Part shown: piece after piece, positions 57,505 through 63,797 of the stretch
How the letters are laid out: each line of letters opens with the position of its first letter
How positions within the stretch are numbered: the stretch's first letter is position 1
Assembly (NCBI RefSeq): GCF_004364645.1
Contig: NZ_SOAW01000001.1
Span: 2,232,001 to 2,296,000, forward strand
Direction: 5' to 3'
Source of the DNA: Naumannella halotolerans
GTDB lineage: Bacteria > Actinomycetota > Actinomycetes > Propionibacteriales > Propionibacteriaceae
Length of the DNA: 64,000 nucleotides
The notes under the pieces: model-generated
Databases searched by the model: none
What the model was told of the DNA's origin: nothing
Seen by the model: only the letters and a program-made list of their open reading frames with translations
Translations under genes and position numbers: made by a program

Positions 57505-57510
57505 TAGACT
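57505..57510 (+). promoter_or_regulatory. Leaderless -10 element of the PLDc_N gene
   Basis: TAGACT lies exactly 6 nt before the ATG at 57517. Confidence 0.5.
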
Positions 57511-57516
57511 TGGTTC

Positions 57517-57771
57517 ATGATCCGCTATCTGCCCATCGTCGTGGCGGTCGCGCTCATGATCTTCTGCATCGTCGAGGTGGCCCAGTCACCGAAGGATGCC
57601 GTGCGATTGATGCCGCGCTGGCTGTGGTTCTTCGCCATCGTGCTGCTGCCGGTGGTCGGTGCGATCCTTTGGCTGGTCTTCGGCCGCCCCACCGCCCGTA
57701 CCCTGGCCGAGAACGACCAGACCAAACCGGCCTCGCCCGACGACGACCCGGACTTCCTGCGCCGACTCTGA
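57517..57771 (+). CDS. Small membrane protein with PLDc_N (phospholipase D nuclease N-terminal) domain
   Basis: An 84-residue protein with two hydrophobic helices (about 3-21 and 35-58). The spacing RLMPRWLWFFAIVLLPVVGAILWLVFGRP matches the PLDc_N membrane module found as stand-alone proteins in actinobacteria, where it has no enzymatic part. The charged C-terminal tail is cytoplasmic. The final codons and TGA form the first unit of a tandem repeat. The function is unknown. Confidence 0.8.
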   Translation: MIRYLPIVVAVALMIFCIVEVAQSPKDAVRLMPRWLWFFAIVLLPVVGAILWLVFGRPTARTLAENDQTKPASPDDDPDFLRRL

Positions 57772-57837
57772 CCCCGGTCGACTCTGAACTGGCCGACTCT
57801 GAACTGGCCGATGCTGAACTGGCCGAGCTGAACCAAC
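57763..57837 (+). repeat. Five-unit tandem repeat containing the PLDc_N gene stop codon
   Basis: Units of 14-16 bp (cgactctgaactggc type) lie at 57763-57778, 57779-57793, 57794-57808, 57809-57823 and 57824-57837. The second and third are identical. Each contains TGA, and the first TGA is the gene's own stop, as at menA. Confidence 0.9.
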
Positions 57838-57935
57838 CGAGCCCGCACCGACCTGCCTGCACCGACCGACCCCGGGACGGGTCGGGCAGCATCGACTCGT
57901 CGGCCGAGCCCGGACCGATTGTCCGACGCACTGGC

Positions 57936-57941
57936 TACGGT
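57936..57941 (+). promoter_or_regulatory. Leaderless -10 element of the pyridoxamine-oxidase-like gene
   Basis: TACGGT lies exactly 6 nt before the ATG at 57948. Confidence 0.5.
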
Positions 57942-57947
57942 GAGCCG

Positions 57948-58451
57948 ATGAGTTCTCCGCAGGTCTCCAGGCCCACGATGCCCGATGGGTACGGGCTGCC
58001 CGATTCGCCAGCAGGTCTGCTCGACTGGCCCACCGTGGCGCAGCGGCTGATCGACGCCAAGCACTACTGGTTGTCCACGGTCCGCCCCGACGGCACCCCG
58101 CATTCGGTCCCCCGATGGGGAGTCTGGGTGGACGACCGGTTCTACTACGACGGCGCCCCGACCACCCGCCACGTCCGCAATCTGCAGACCAATACCGCCG
58201 TCACACTGACCCTGGAGTCCGGTGCCCAGGCGGTGATCGTCGAGGGACGCTCGGTCGCCACCTGTGCCGACCCCGAGACACTGGGTGCGCAGTTGTCGGC
58301 AGCCTTCGCCAAGTACGCCGGCGACGGCTACTCCCCCGGTGCCGACGCCTGGTCCGGCGCCGACGGTGGTGGGCTGCGGGTGATCGTGCCCGAACGGGTC
58401 CTGGCCTGGTTGGACTTCCCGACCGACTGCACCCGGTTCACCTTCGGCTGA
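57948..58451 (+). CDS. Pyridoxamine 5'-phosphate oxidase-like split-barrel flavoprotein
   Basis: A 167-residue protein of the FMN/F420-binding split-barrel group. YWLSTVRPDGTPHSVPRWGVWVDDRFYYDG followed by TRHVRNLQTNTAVTL is the standard beta-barrel pattern of this superfamily, and VIVEGRSV is the next strand. It lacks the C-terminal region that true PdxH enzymes use for pyridoxal binding, so it is more likely an F420- or FMN-dependent reductase of unknown substrate. It stands alone with its own leaderless promoter. Confidence 0.8.
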   Translation: MSSPQVSRPTMPDGYGLPDSPAGLLDWPTVAQRLIDAKHYWLSTVRPDGTPHSVPRWGVWVDDRFYYDGAPTTRHVRNLQTNTAVTLTLESGAQAVIVEGRSVATCADPETLGAQLSAAFAKYAGDGYSPGADAWSGADGGGLRVIVPERVLAWLDFPTDCTRFTFG

Positions 58452-58583
58452 ACGCCCCGTCGCGCTCGCTCCCACGGCCGGCGGCAGGCCGACCCACGCG
58501 GGAGACCCGCAGCAGACCGGTCCGCGAGCAGACCGGTTCGCGAGCGGGGCTGGCGACAGGCACCACCCTGATCGCAGAACCAC

Positions 58584-58658
58584 CCCGTGCCAGACCGACC
58601 AGAGACAGACCGACCCGTGACAGACCGACCCGTGACAGACCGACCCGTGACAGACCGA
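58584..58658 (+). repeat. Five-unit 15-bp tandem repeat between convergent genes
   Basis: cccgtgacagaccga is exact at 58614-58628, 58629-58643 and 58644-58658, with diverged copies at 58584-58598 and 58599-58613. The array stands in the 259-bp space between the split-barrel gene and the flotillin gene; I see no gene or clear terminator in the rest of that space. Confidence 0.92.
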
Positions 58659-58710
58659 CGGCCCGGTCGACCATCGAGGTCGATCCGGGCCGCCGAGGTT
58701 CTGCAGCCGC

Positions 58711-60237
58711 TCAGCTTTGTTCGTCGGGCAGCACCACCGCATCCGGCGACGGTGCGGACGAGGCTCCATCGGAGTACTTCTCCACCAGCTTCGACAGATC
58801 GACCCCGGTGGTGTTCTTGATCAACTCCATGGTCTCGACGATGTTGCCGGTGACCTGTTTGGGCAGTTCACCCGCACCGTCGGTGGACACCACGGTGAGC
58901 TTGTCGATCGCCTGCATCGGCGCCGCCACCTCGCGAGCCACCTGCGGCAGTGCCTCGACCAGCATCTGCAACACGGCCGCCTCGTTGTAGCGGGCGAAGG
59001 CATCGGCACGCTTGTTCATCGCCTCGGCCTCGGCCTCACCCTTGGCCAGAATGGCGGCCGCCTCGGCCTCACCCTCGGCCCGGGTGGCATCGGCCTCGGC
59101 GGTACGCCGGGCCCGCTCGGCCTCACCGCGCTTGGCACCCTCGATCGCCTCGGCCTCGGCCAGGGCATTACGCCGGGAACGTTCGCCCTCACCGGTCAGG
59201 CGGGACTTCTCGGCCTCGGCCTCGGCTGCGGCGATCGCGGCGGCCTTGTGCGCCTCGGCCTCCAGGATCTCGGAGTTCCGGCGGCCCTCGGCCTCGGTCT
59301 CCACCCGGTACCGCTCGGCGTCGGCGGGTTTGCGTACCTCGGTGTCGAGCTGTCGTTCCTTCAGCGCCGCCTGCCGGACGGCCACCTTCTCCTGCTCGCT
59401 CAACACCGCCTGGTCCCGATCGGCCTGGGCCAGCGGGCCGGCCGCGGCCGCCTGCGCCGAAGCCGCATCGGTCTCGGACTTGATCTCGGCCTGCTTCAGC
59501 ATCAACGTCCGCTGGGCAACCGCGATCTCCTGCTCGGCAGCGATCGAGGCCTGTTCGGACTCCTGCCGGGCAGCCGCCTCGGCGATCGCCGCGACCTGTC
59601 CGACGCGGGCCGACTCCGGGCGACCGAGATCGGCCAGGTACGTACCGTCATCGGTGATGTCCTGGATCTGGAAGGTGTCGAGCACCAGCCCCTGACCGGT
59701 CAGCGAGGACTCCGACTCATCGGCGACCCGCTGGGCGAATGCGGCCCGGTCGCGGATGATCTGCTCCACGGTCAGCGAACCGACGATCGAGCGCAACGAA
59801 CCCGCCAGGGTCTCCTGGGTGAAGGTCTCGATCTCGTCCTGCTGGGCGAGGAACCGCTGGGCGGCCGCACGGATCGAGTCCTCGTTGCCGCCGACCTTGA
59901 CGATCGCCACCCCGTCCACGTTCAGCTTGATGCCCTGACCGGAGACGGCGCCGCGGATCTGCACCATGATCCGTCGCGAGGAGAGGTCGAGGATGTGCAG
60001 CCGCTGGACGAACGGGATCACGAAGACCCCGGCACCCATGACCACCTTCTGCCCCGACAGGTCGGTGGTGACCTCACCGGTCTCGGGGTTCTTCACCGGC
60101 TTCGCGCCCCGGCGGCCGGTGACGATGTAGGCCTCGTTCGGACCTGCGACCTTGTATCGGCGGGCGATGAAGATGATCACGATCAGGACCACCAGCACGA
60201 TCAGCACGATCGGCAGGAACGCCATCAATTCGAACAC
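58711..60237 (-). CDS. floT: Flotillin-like SPFH-domain membrane scaffold
   Basis: About 508 residues. An N-terminal membrane segment (AFLPIVLIVLVVLIVIIFIA) anchors the protein. The SPFH/band-7 domain follows, with NEAYIVTGRRGAK at its start and RIMVQIRGAVSGQGIKLNVDGVAIVKVG in its core. A long Ala/Glu/Arg coiled-coil region (about 245-430) rich in EAEA repeats comes last. Flotillins organise membrane microdomains. GTG at 60237 is chosen because AAGG lies 7 nt upstream; ATG at 60225 is possible. It follows the nfeD-like gene, as in the B. subtilis yuaF-floT pair. Confidence 0.88.
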   Translation of the reverse strand: MFELMAFLPIVLIVLVVLIVIIFIARRYKVAGPNEAYIVTGRRGAKPVKNPETGEVTTDLSGQKVVMGAGVFVIPFVQRLHILDLSSRRIMVQIRGAVSGQGIKLNVDGVAIVKVGGNEDSIRAAAQRFLAQQDEIETFTQETLAGSLRSIVGSLTVEQIIRDRAAFAQRVADESESSLTGQGLVLDTFQIQDITDDGTYLADLGRPESARVGQVAAIAEAAARQESEQASIAAEQEIAVAQRTLMLKQAEIKSETDAASAQAAAAGPLAQADRDQAVLSEQEKVAVRQAALKERQLDTEVRKPADAERYRVETEAEGRRNSEILEAEAHKAAAIAAAEAEAEKSRLTGEGERSRRNALAEAEAIEGAKRGEAERARRTAEADATRAEGEAEAAAILAKGEAEAEAMNKRADAFARYNEAAVLQMLVEALPQVAREVAAPMQAIDKLTVVSTDGAGELPKQVTGNIVETMELIKNTTGVDLSKLVEKYSDGASSAPSPDAVVLPDEQS

Positions 60238-60255
60238 TACGGTGCCTTCTTCCTG

Positions 60256-60274
60256 ACCCCTGCCGGACAGGGGT
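60256..60274 (-). promoter_or_regulatory. Palindrome in the nfeD-flotillin gap
   Basis: ACCCCTG-ccgga-CAGGGGT is a perfect 7-bp inverted repeat lying 19 nt before the flotillin start in the 115-bp intergenic space. It may be an operator or an mRNA hairpin affecting relative expression. Confidence 0.35.
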
Positions 60275-60352
60275 GCGGTTGGGGTTCCCCGCAATTGCAG
60301 GGATCGTCGTCCAAGGGGTCGGCAGCGCCCGCAGCGAGCCGCCGTGTGCGGA

Positions 60353-60907
60353 TCAGTCCAGCAACTCTGCCGGGCCGTCGGGTTCAGCCGGGTGTGTCGG
60401 GACAACCATGGCAGACGTGGCGGTCAGAACGCGATCCACCTGCACCGGGGTCCCGGACGTCAGCGGTTGCTCGGCCCGCGCGTTGAGTCGGGTCACATGT
60501 CCGTTCACGGTGACCTGCACGACCCCCAGTCCATCGCTCGGAATGTCGGTGATCACCCGCCCCCGCGATCCCACCACCGAGTCCCGGCGGACGGTCGAGG
60601 TGTCACCGGCATCGGACTTCAGCTTGGCGGTGAGGAATCCGGCCAGGGCGCCCAGACCGATCGCCGCCACCACCCCGCCGCCGATCGCGATCGGAACCGA
60701 CAGGCCGAACATCAGCAGCGCGGCGGCGCCGAACCCGAAGGCGGCGATCGCGCCGGAGACACCGGCCAGGGAGAAGAAGTCACCGCCGAAGTCCTGCAGC
60801 CCGTCGAACACCTGCAGCCCGTCGAAGAAGTCACCGAGAACCATCGCGACGATCAGGATCGCGGCCCCGACACCGCCGACCACCATGAAGGCCACAGCCA
60901 TCGTCAT
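60353..60907 (-). CDS. NfeD-like membrane protein (flotillin partner)
   Basis: A 184-residue protein with membrane helices at about 3-25 and 45-95 and a C-terminal soluble OB-fold-like domain (VVGSRGRVITDIP through VDRVL), the NfeD1b layout lacking the ClpP-like protease. NfeD proteins of this kind pair with flotillins. Between the helices is a duplicated FDGLQ hexapeptide due to an 18-bp repeat. The ATG at 60901 has better ribosome-site spacing (GGAGG 9 nt) than the ATG at 60907; both are kept open. TAGGAT at 60926-60931 is a likely -10. Confidence 0.78.
   Translation of the reverse strand: MTMAVAFMVVGGVGAAILIVAMVLGDFFDGLQVFDGLQDFGGDFFSLAGVSGAIAAFGFGAAALLMFGLSVPIAIGGGVVAAIGLGALAGFLTAKLKSDAGDTSTVRRDSVVGSRGRVITDIPSDGLGVVQVTVNGHVTRLNARAEQPLTSGTPVQVDRVLTATSAMVVPTHPAEPDGPAELLD
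60793..60828 (-). repeat. 18-bp in-frame tandem duplication in the nfeD-like gene
   Basis: cctgcagcccgtcgaaca at 60793-60810 is repeated at 60811-60828 with one mismatch, encoding FDGLQD then FDGLQV-type hexapeptides. It is a multiple of three, like the arsM repeat. Confidence 0.85.
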
Positions 60908-60925
60908 CCCCTCCCCCGCGCATCA

Positions 60926-60931
60926 TCCTAG
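60926..60931 (-). promoter_or_regulatory. -10 element of nfeD-floT
   Basis: TAGGAT on the minus strand lies 18-24 nt before the two possible starts, giving a short leader with a GGGGGAGG ribosome site. Confidence 0.45.
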
Positions 60932-60974
60932 AGGGGTGGGGTCCGAGCGCCTGGGCCTGATCGCCGCGGTGTCC

Positions 60975-61051
60975 CACCGCTGATGTGGCTCCAGATCGGA
61001 TTTCGGTCCCGATTCGGTCCGGTTCGGGCAACTGGAGCCACTGCAGCGGTG
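60975..61051. repeat. 77-bp inverted-repeat element between divergent nfeD and phosphoribosyltransferase promoters
   Basis: Arms of 20 bp at 60975-60994 and 61032-61051 match at 18 positions (inner perfect arm GTGGCTCCAG/CTGGAGCCAC, outer CACCGCTG/CAGCGGTG). The centre of 37 nt contains its own small hairpin (ATCGG/CCGAT). An extra GCGGTG at 60966-60971 can pair alternatively with the outer left arm. The element lies between the two predicted divergent -10 elements. Confidence 0.8.
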
Positions 61052-61067
61052 TTCACGGTCAGTGAAC
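61051..61067. promoter_or_regulatory. Short palindrome upstream of the phosphoribosyltransferase gene
   Basis: GTTCAC-ggtca-GTGAAC is a perfect 6-bp inverted repeat about 37 nt upstream of the -10, adjoining the right end of the 77-bp element. It is a candidate activator or repressor site. Confidence 0.35.
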
Positions 61068-61103
61068 GTGACCAACCCGGCGGCGGGCGAGACCGAAGCA
61101 CGG

Positions 61104-61109
61104 CAGGAT
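61104..61109 (+). promoter_or_regulatory. Candidate leaderless -10 element of the phosphoribosyltransferase gene
   Basis: CAGGAT lies exactly 6 nt before the ATG at 61116. Confidence 0.35.
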
Positions 61110-61115
61110 GGAGCC

Positions 61116-61622
61116 ATGGCATCCGATCCCTCACCCGAACGCGAGATCCTCACCTACGCCACCTTCGGCAGCGCCATCCGAGAGCTCGCCCAGACCGTGG
61201 CCGATTCGGGGTACGAACCCGACATCGTCTTGTCGATCGCCCGCGGCGGGCTGCCGGTCGGCGGCGCCCTGGGCTATGCACTGGGGGTGAAGAACGTGTC
61301 GGTGGTCAATGTCGAGTTCTACACCGGTGTGGACGAGCGTCTGGACCTGCCGGTGATGCTGCCGCCGACACCGGATGTGGTCGACCTGGCCGGTGCCAAG
61401 GTGCTGATCGCCGATGATGTCGCCGACAGCGGCAAGACCCTGGAACTGGTCCGCGCCTACTGTGCCGATCAGGTCGCCGAGGCACGTACGGCGGTGCTGT
61501 ACACCAAGCCGCGATCGATCATCCAGCCCGAGTACAGCTGGAAGGACACCGATCAGTGGATCGTCTTCCCCTGGTCGGCCGAACCGCCGGTGACGGCCAA
61601 TGCCGTGCAGACCGAGGCCTGA
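61116..61622 (+). CDS. Phosphoribosyltransferase-domain protein
   Basis: A 168-residue type I phosphoribosyltransferase. The PRPP-binding loop VLIADDVADSGKTLEL (96-111) is intact, and LSIARGGLPVGGALG forms the first PRPP-contact loop. It resembles xanthine/hypoxanthine-type enzymes, but the specificity hood is too short to name a base. YTKPRSIIQPEYSWKDTDQWIVFPW is typical of actinobacterial members annotated only as phosphoribosyltransferase. ATG at 61116 is preferred over the frame from 61062. Confidence 0.82.
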   Translation: MASDPSPEREILTYATFGSAIRELAQTVADSGYEPDIVLSIARGGLPVGGALGYALGVKNVSVVNVEFYTGVDERLDLPVMLPPTPDVVDLAGAKVLIADDVADSGKTLELVRAYCADQVAEARTAVLYTKPRSIIQPEYSWKDTDQWIVFPWSAEPPVTANAVQTEA

Positions 61623-61634
61623 CCCGCCGACCCC

Positions 61635-61659
61635 GGCGTCCGGGTCGGGGCCCGACGCC
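61635..61659 (+). terminator. Hairpin after the phosphoribosyltransferase gene
   Basis: GGCGT-c-CGGG pairs with CCCG-ACGCC around a 6-nt loop (9 bp with one bulged base), beginning 13 nt after the stop. No T-run follows. Confidence 0.4.
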
Positions 61660-61704
61660 CAGGTCCGATCCGACGCCCAGGTCCGAACCCACGCCCGGGT
61701 TGAG
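61652..61704 (+). repeat. Three-unit 17-18-bp tandem repeat upstream of the rhomboid gene
   Basis: ccgacgcccaggtccgat at 61652-61669 is followed by a near-identical copy at 61670-61687 and a diverged one at 61688-61704, ending just before the rhomboid -10. Confidence 0.75.
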
Positions 61705-61712
61705 ACGATTCG

Positions 61713-61718
61713 TAGACT
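61713..61718 (+). promoter_or_regulatory. Leaderless -10 element of the rhomboid gene
   Basis: TAGACT lies exactly 6 nt before the ATG at 61725. Confidence 0.5.
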
Positions 61719-61724
61719 GAGCCC

Positions 61725-62330
61725 ATGAGTCAGGCGCTGAGCACCCGCGGATCCACCGAGGGCGTCCTCGCCCGAGCCCTGCCACCGGCTGTACTGGCCG
61801 CCCTGATGTGGGTCAGTGAACTCATCGACACCGTCCTCGGCGGATTCCTTGATCGGTTCGGGATCCAGCCCCGGGACGTCGACGCGCTGCCCGGCATCCT
61901 GGCCGCGCCGTTCCTGCACGGCGACCTGGCCCACCTGATCGCGAACACCGGCACGTTCGTCGTACTCGGCATCGGGGTCGCCCTGCTCACCCGCCACTTC
62001 TGGTCGGTGACCATCGGGGTGACGGTTCTCGGCGGTCTCGGAGTCTGGCTCCTCGGCCCCCCGAACACCGTGCACATCGGCGCCAGCGGCGTGATCTACG
62101 GGTACCTGACCTTCCTGGTCTGCTACGGCTTCGTCGCCCGCAAGACACTGGCTATCATCGTCGCCGTCGCCGTCTTCCTGCTCTACGGCGGGATCGTCTG
62201 GGGCGTCCTTCCGGGCACCCCGGGAGTCTCCTGGCAGGGCCACCTGTTCGGTGCCATCGCCGGCGTGCTGTTGGCGATCTGGTTGGGCCGCCGGGACCGG
62301 CGCAAGCGCACCCCCTCGCTCGGCCACTGA
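61725..62330 (+). CDS. Rhomboid-family intramembrane serine protease
   Basis: A 201-residue membrane protein with about six helices. The catalytic Ser121 lies in HIGASGVIYGY and the His173 in WQGHLFGAIAG, and HGDLAHLIANT supplies the conserved HxxxN oxyanion segment. All residues for activity are present. The substrate is unknown. It ends 46 bp from the converging metY gene with a shared hairpin between. Confidence 0.92.
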   Translation: MSQALSTRGSTEGVLARALPPAVLAALMWVSELIDTVLGGFLDRFGIQPRDVDALPGILAAPFLHGDLAHLIANTGTFVVLGIGVALLTRHFWSVTIGVTVLGGLGVWLLGPPNTVHIGASGVIYGYLTFLVCYGFVARKTLAIIVAVAVFLLYGGIVWGVLPGTPGVSWQGHLFGAIAGVLLAIWLGRRDRRKRTPSLGH

Positions 62331-62331
62331 A

Positions 62332-62362
62332 CGGCCCCGCATCCACCGAGGATGCAGGGCCG
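62332..62362. terminator. Bidirectional hairpin between rhomboid gene and metY
   Basis: CGGCCC-c-GCATCC pairs with GGATGC-a-GGGCCG around a 5-nt loop, a 13-position stem with one mismatch, starting 2 nt after the rhomboid stop and ending 15 nt before the metY stop. Confidence 0.75.
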
Positions 62363-62376
62363 CTCTCGGCTGACGC

Positions 62377-63681
62377 TCAGGCCTTGGCCAGCGCCGCATC
62401 CAGGTCGGCGATGATGTCGTCGACGGCCTCGATGCCGATCGACAACCGCACCATGTCCTCCGGTACGCCTGCCGCCTGCAGTTCCTCCGGCGTCAACTGT
62501 GAATGCGTGGTGGTCGCGTTGTGGATCGCCAAGCTCTTCGCATCACCGATGTTGGCCAGATGGCTGAACAGCTGCAGCGACTCGATGAAGCCACGACCGG
62601 CGTCGCGGCCGCCGACGATGCCGAAGGAGACCAGGCCGCCGTACCCGTGTCCGGTGAAGATCCGGTCGGCGACCTCCTTGTCCGGGCTGCCGGGCAGTCC
62701 GGGATAGTTCACCCAGGCCACCTTCGGATGCTCCGACAGGTACTGCGCGACGGCCAGGGCGTTCGCACTGTGGCGTTCCATCCGCAGGTGCAGGGTCTCC
62801 AGCCCCTGCAGGAACAGCCAGGCGTTGAACGGTGCGACCGAGGCGCCGGTGTTGCGCAGCAGCACGGTACGGGCGCGGATGATGTAGGCGGCCGGGCCGG
62901 CGGCCTCGGTCCAGACGACACCGTGATAGGCCCCGTCGGGCCCGGTCAGGTTCGCGAACCGGGCAGCGTGGGCGTTCCAGTCGAACCTGCCGGAGTCGAC
63001 GATCACGCCACCGATGGAGGTTCCGTGACCACCGATGTACTTGGTCGCCGAGTGCACCGCGACATCCACACCGTGATCGAATACTCGCGCCAGATAGGGC
63101 GTGGTGGCGGTGTTGTCGACGATGAAGGGCAGTCCGAGGGCGTGCGCGGCGGCGGACCAGGCGTCGAGATCGATCACATTGATCTTCGGATTGCCGACGG
63201 TCTCGCCGAACAACAGCTTGGTCCGGTCGTCGACCAGTTCGGCCAGTGCCGCCGGATCGGCCGGGTCGACGAACCGTACCTCCACCCCGAACTGGGGCAG
63301 GGTGTGGGCGAACAGGGCGTAGGTGCCGCCGTAGAGGGTCGACAGGGCGACGATGTTGTCCCCCGCCCCGGCCAGATTCAGCACCGCGTACGTGGTTGCG
63401 GCCGATCCCGATGCGGTGGCCAGGGCGCCGATGCCGCCTTCGAGTGCGGTGATCCGCTCCTCGAACACGTTCTGTGTCGGGTTCATGATCCGGGAGTAGA
63501 TGTTGCCCGGTTCCCGCAGCGCGAACAGATCGGCGGCATGTTCGGTGGAGTCGAAGACGTAGGACGTGGTCTGGTAGATCGGCACCGCCCGGGCATTGGT
63601 CGCCGGATCGGGTTGTTCCTGTCCGGCATGCACGGCCAGGGTCTCGGGTGCCAGCTGCCGTTCGGCGGCAGATTCGGTCAT
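62377..63681 (-). CDS. metY: O-acetylhomoserine sulfhydrylase / aminocarboxypropyltransferase
   Basis: PLP enzyme that makes homocysteine from O-acetylhomoserine and sulfide. The 434-residue sequence has PIYQTTSYVFDSTEHAADLF, YSRIMNPTQNVFE and GDNIVALSTLYGGTYALF typical of MetY, and PLP-Lys214 in SATKYIGGHGT. Two ATGs are close together (63687 and 63681). AGGAG lies 7 nt before the second but only about 1 nt before the first, so 63681 is chosen. There is no metX next to it in the window. Confidence 0.93.
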   Translation of the reverse strand: MTESAAERQLAPETLAVHAGQEQPDPATNARAVPIYQTTSYVFDSTEHAADLFALREPGNIYSRIMNPTQNVFEERITALEGGIGALATASGSAATTYAVLNLAGAGDNIVALSTLYGGTYALFAHTLPQFGVEVRFVDPADPAALAELVDDRTKLLFGETVGNPKINVIDLDAWSAAAHALGLPFIVDNTATTPYLARVFDHGVDVAVHSATKYIGGHGTSIGGVIVDSGRFDWNAHAARFANLTGPDGAYHGVVWTEAAGPAAYIIRARTVLLRNTGASVAPFNAWLFLQGLETLHLRMERHSANALAVAQYLSEHPKVAWVNYPGLPGSPDKEVADRIFTGHGYGGLVSFGIVGGRDAGRGFIESLQLFSHLANIGDAKSLAIHNATTTHSQLTPEELQAAGVPEDMVRLSIGIEAVDDIIADLDAALAKA

Positions 63682-63691
63682 CGTCATACTC

Positions 63692-63729
63692 CTTTGTTCA
63701 CGGGCTTTGTTCACGGGCTGGTTCACGGG
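63692..63729 (-). repeat. Three 12-13-bp tandem repeats in the metY leader
   Basis: ctttgttcacggg is exact at 63692-63704 and 63705-63717, with a diverged copy ctggttcacggg at 63718-63729. The array ends at the metY ribosome site, like the array before lldD. Confidence 0.9.
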
Positions 63730-63740
63730 GGCCGACGACC

Positions 63741-63746
63741 AGTCTG
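63741..63746 (-). promoter_or_regulatory. Candidate -10 element of metY
   Basis: CAGACT on the minus strand lies 60 nt before the start at 63681, giving a leader of about 53 nt composed largely of the repeats. Confidence 0.35.
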
Positions 63747-63797
63747 GACACGAAAGTGGACCGTTTCGCTGTGTATTGGCATCCGGTACGTGCTCGG

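Noticed and set aside
58584-58658. CRISPR-like array
   Set aside because: Units are 15 bp and directly adjacent with no unique spacers, and no cas genes are present.
60908-61067. Attenuator or riboswitch in the nfeD leader formed by alternative pairings at 60966-61051
   Set aside because: A good -10 (TAGGAT at 60926-60931) lies downstream of the structure in the nfeD direction, so the structure would not be in the transcript. It is kept as a DNA element instead.
63682-63797. Possible SAM-responsive riboswitch upstream of metY
   Set aside because: The leader is short and built from 12-13-bp direct repeats; I cannot find the paired helices or kink-turn of any SAM riboswitch class.
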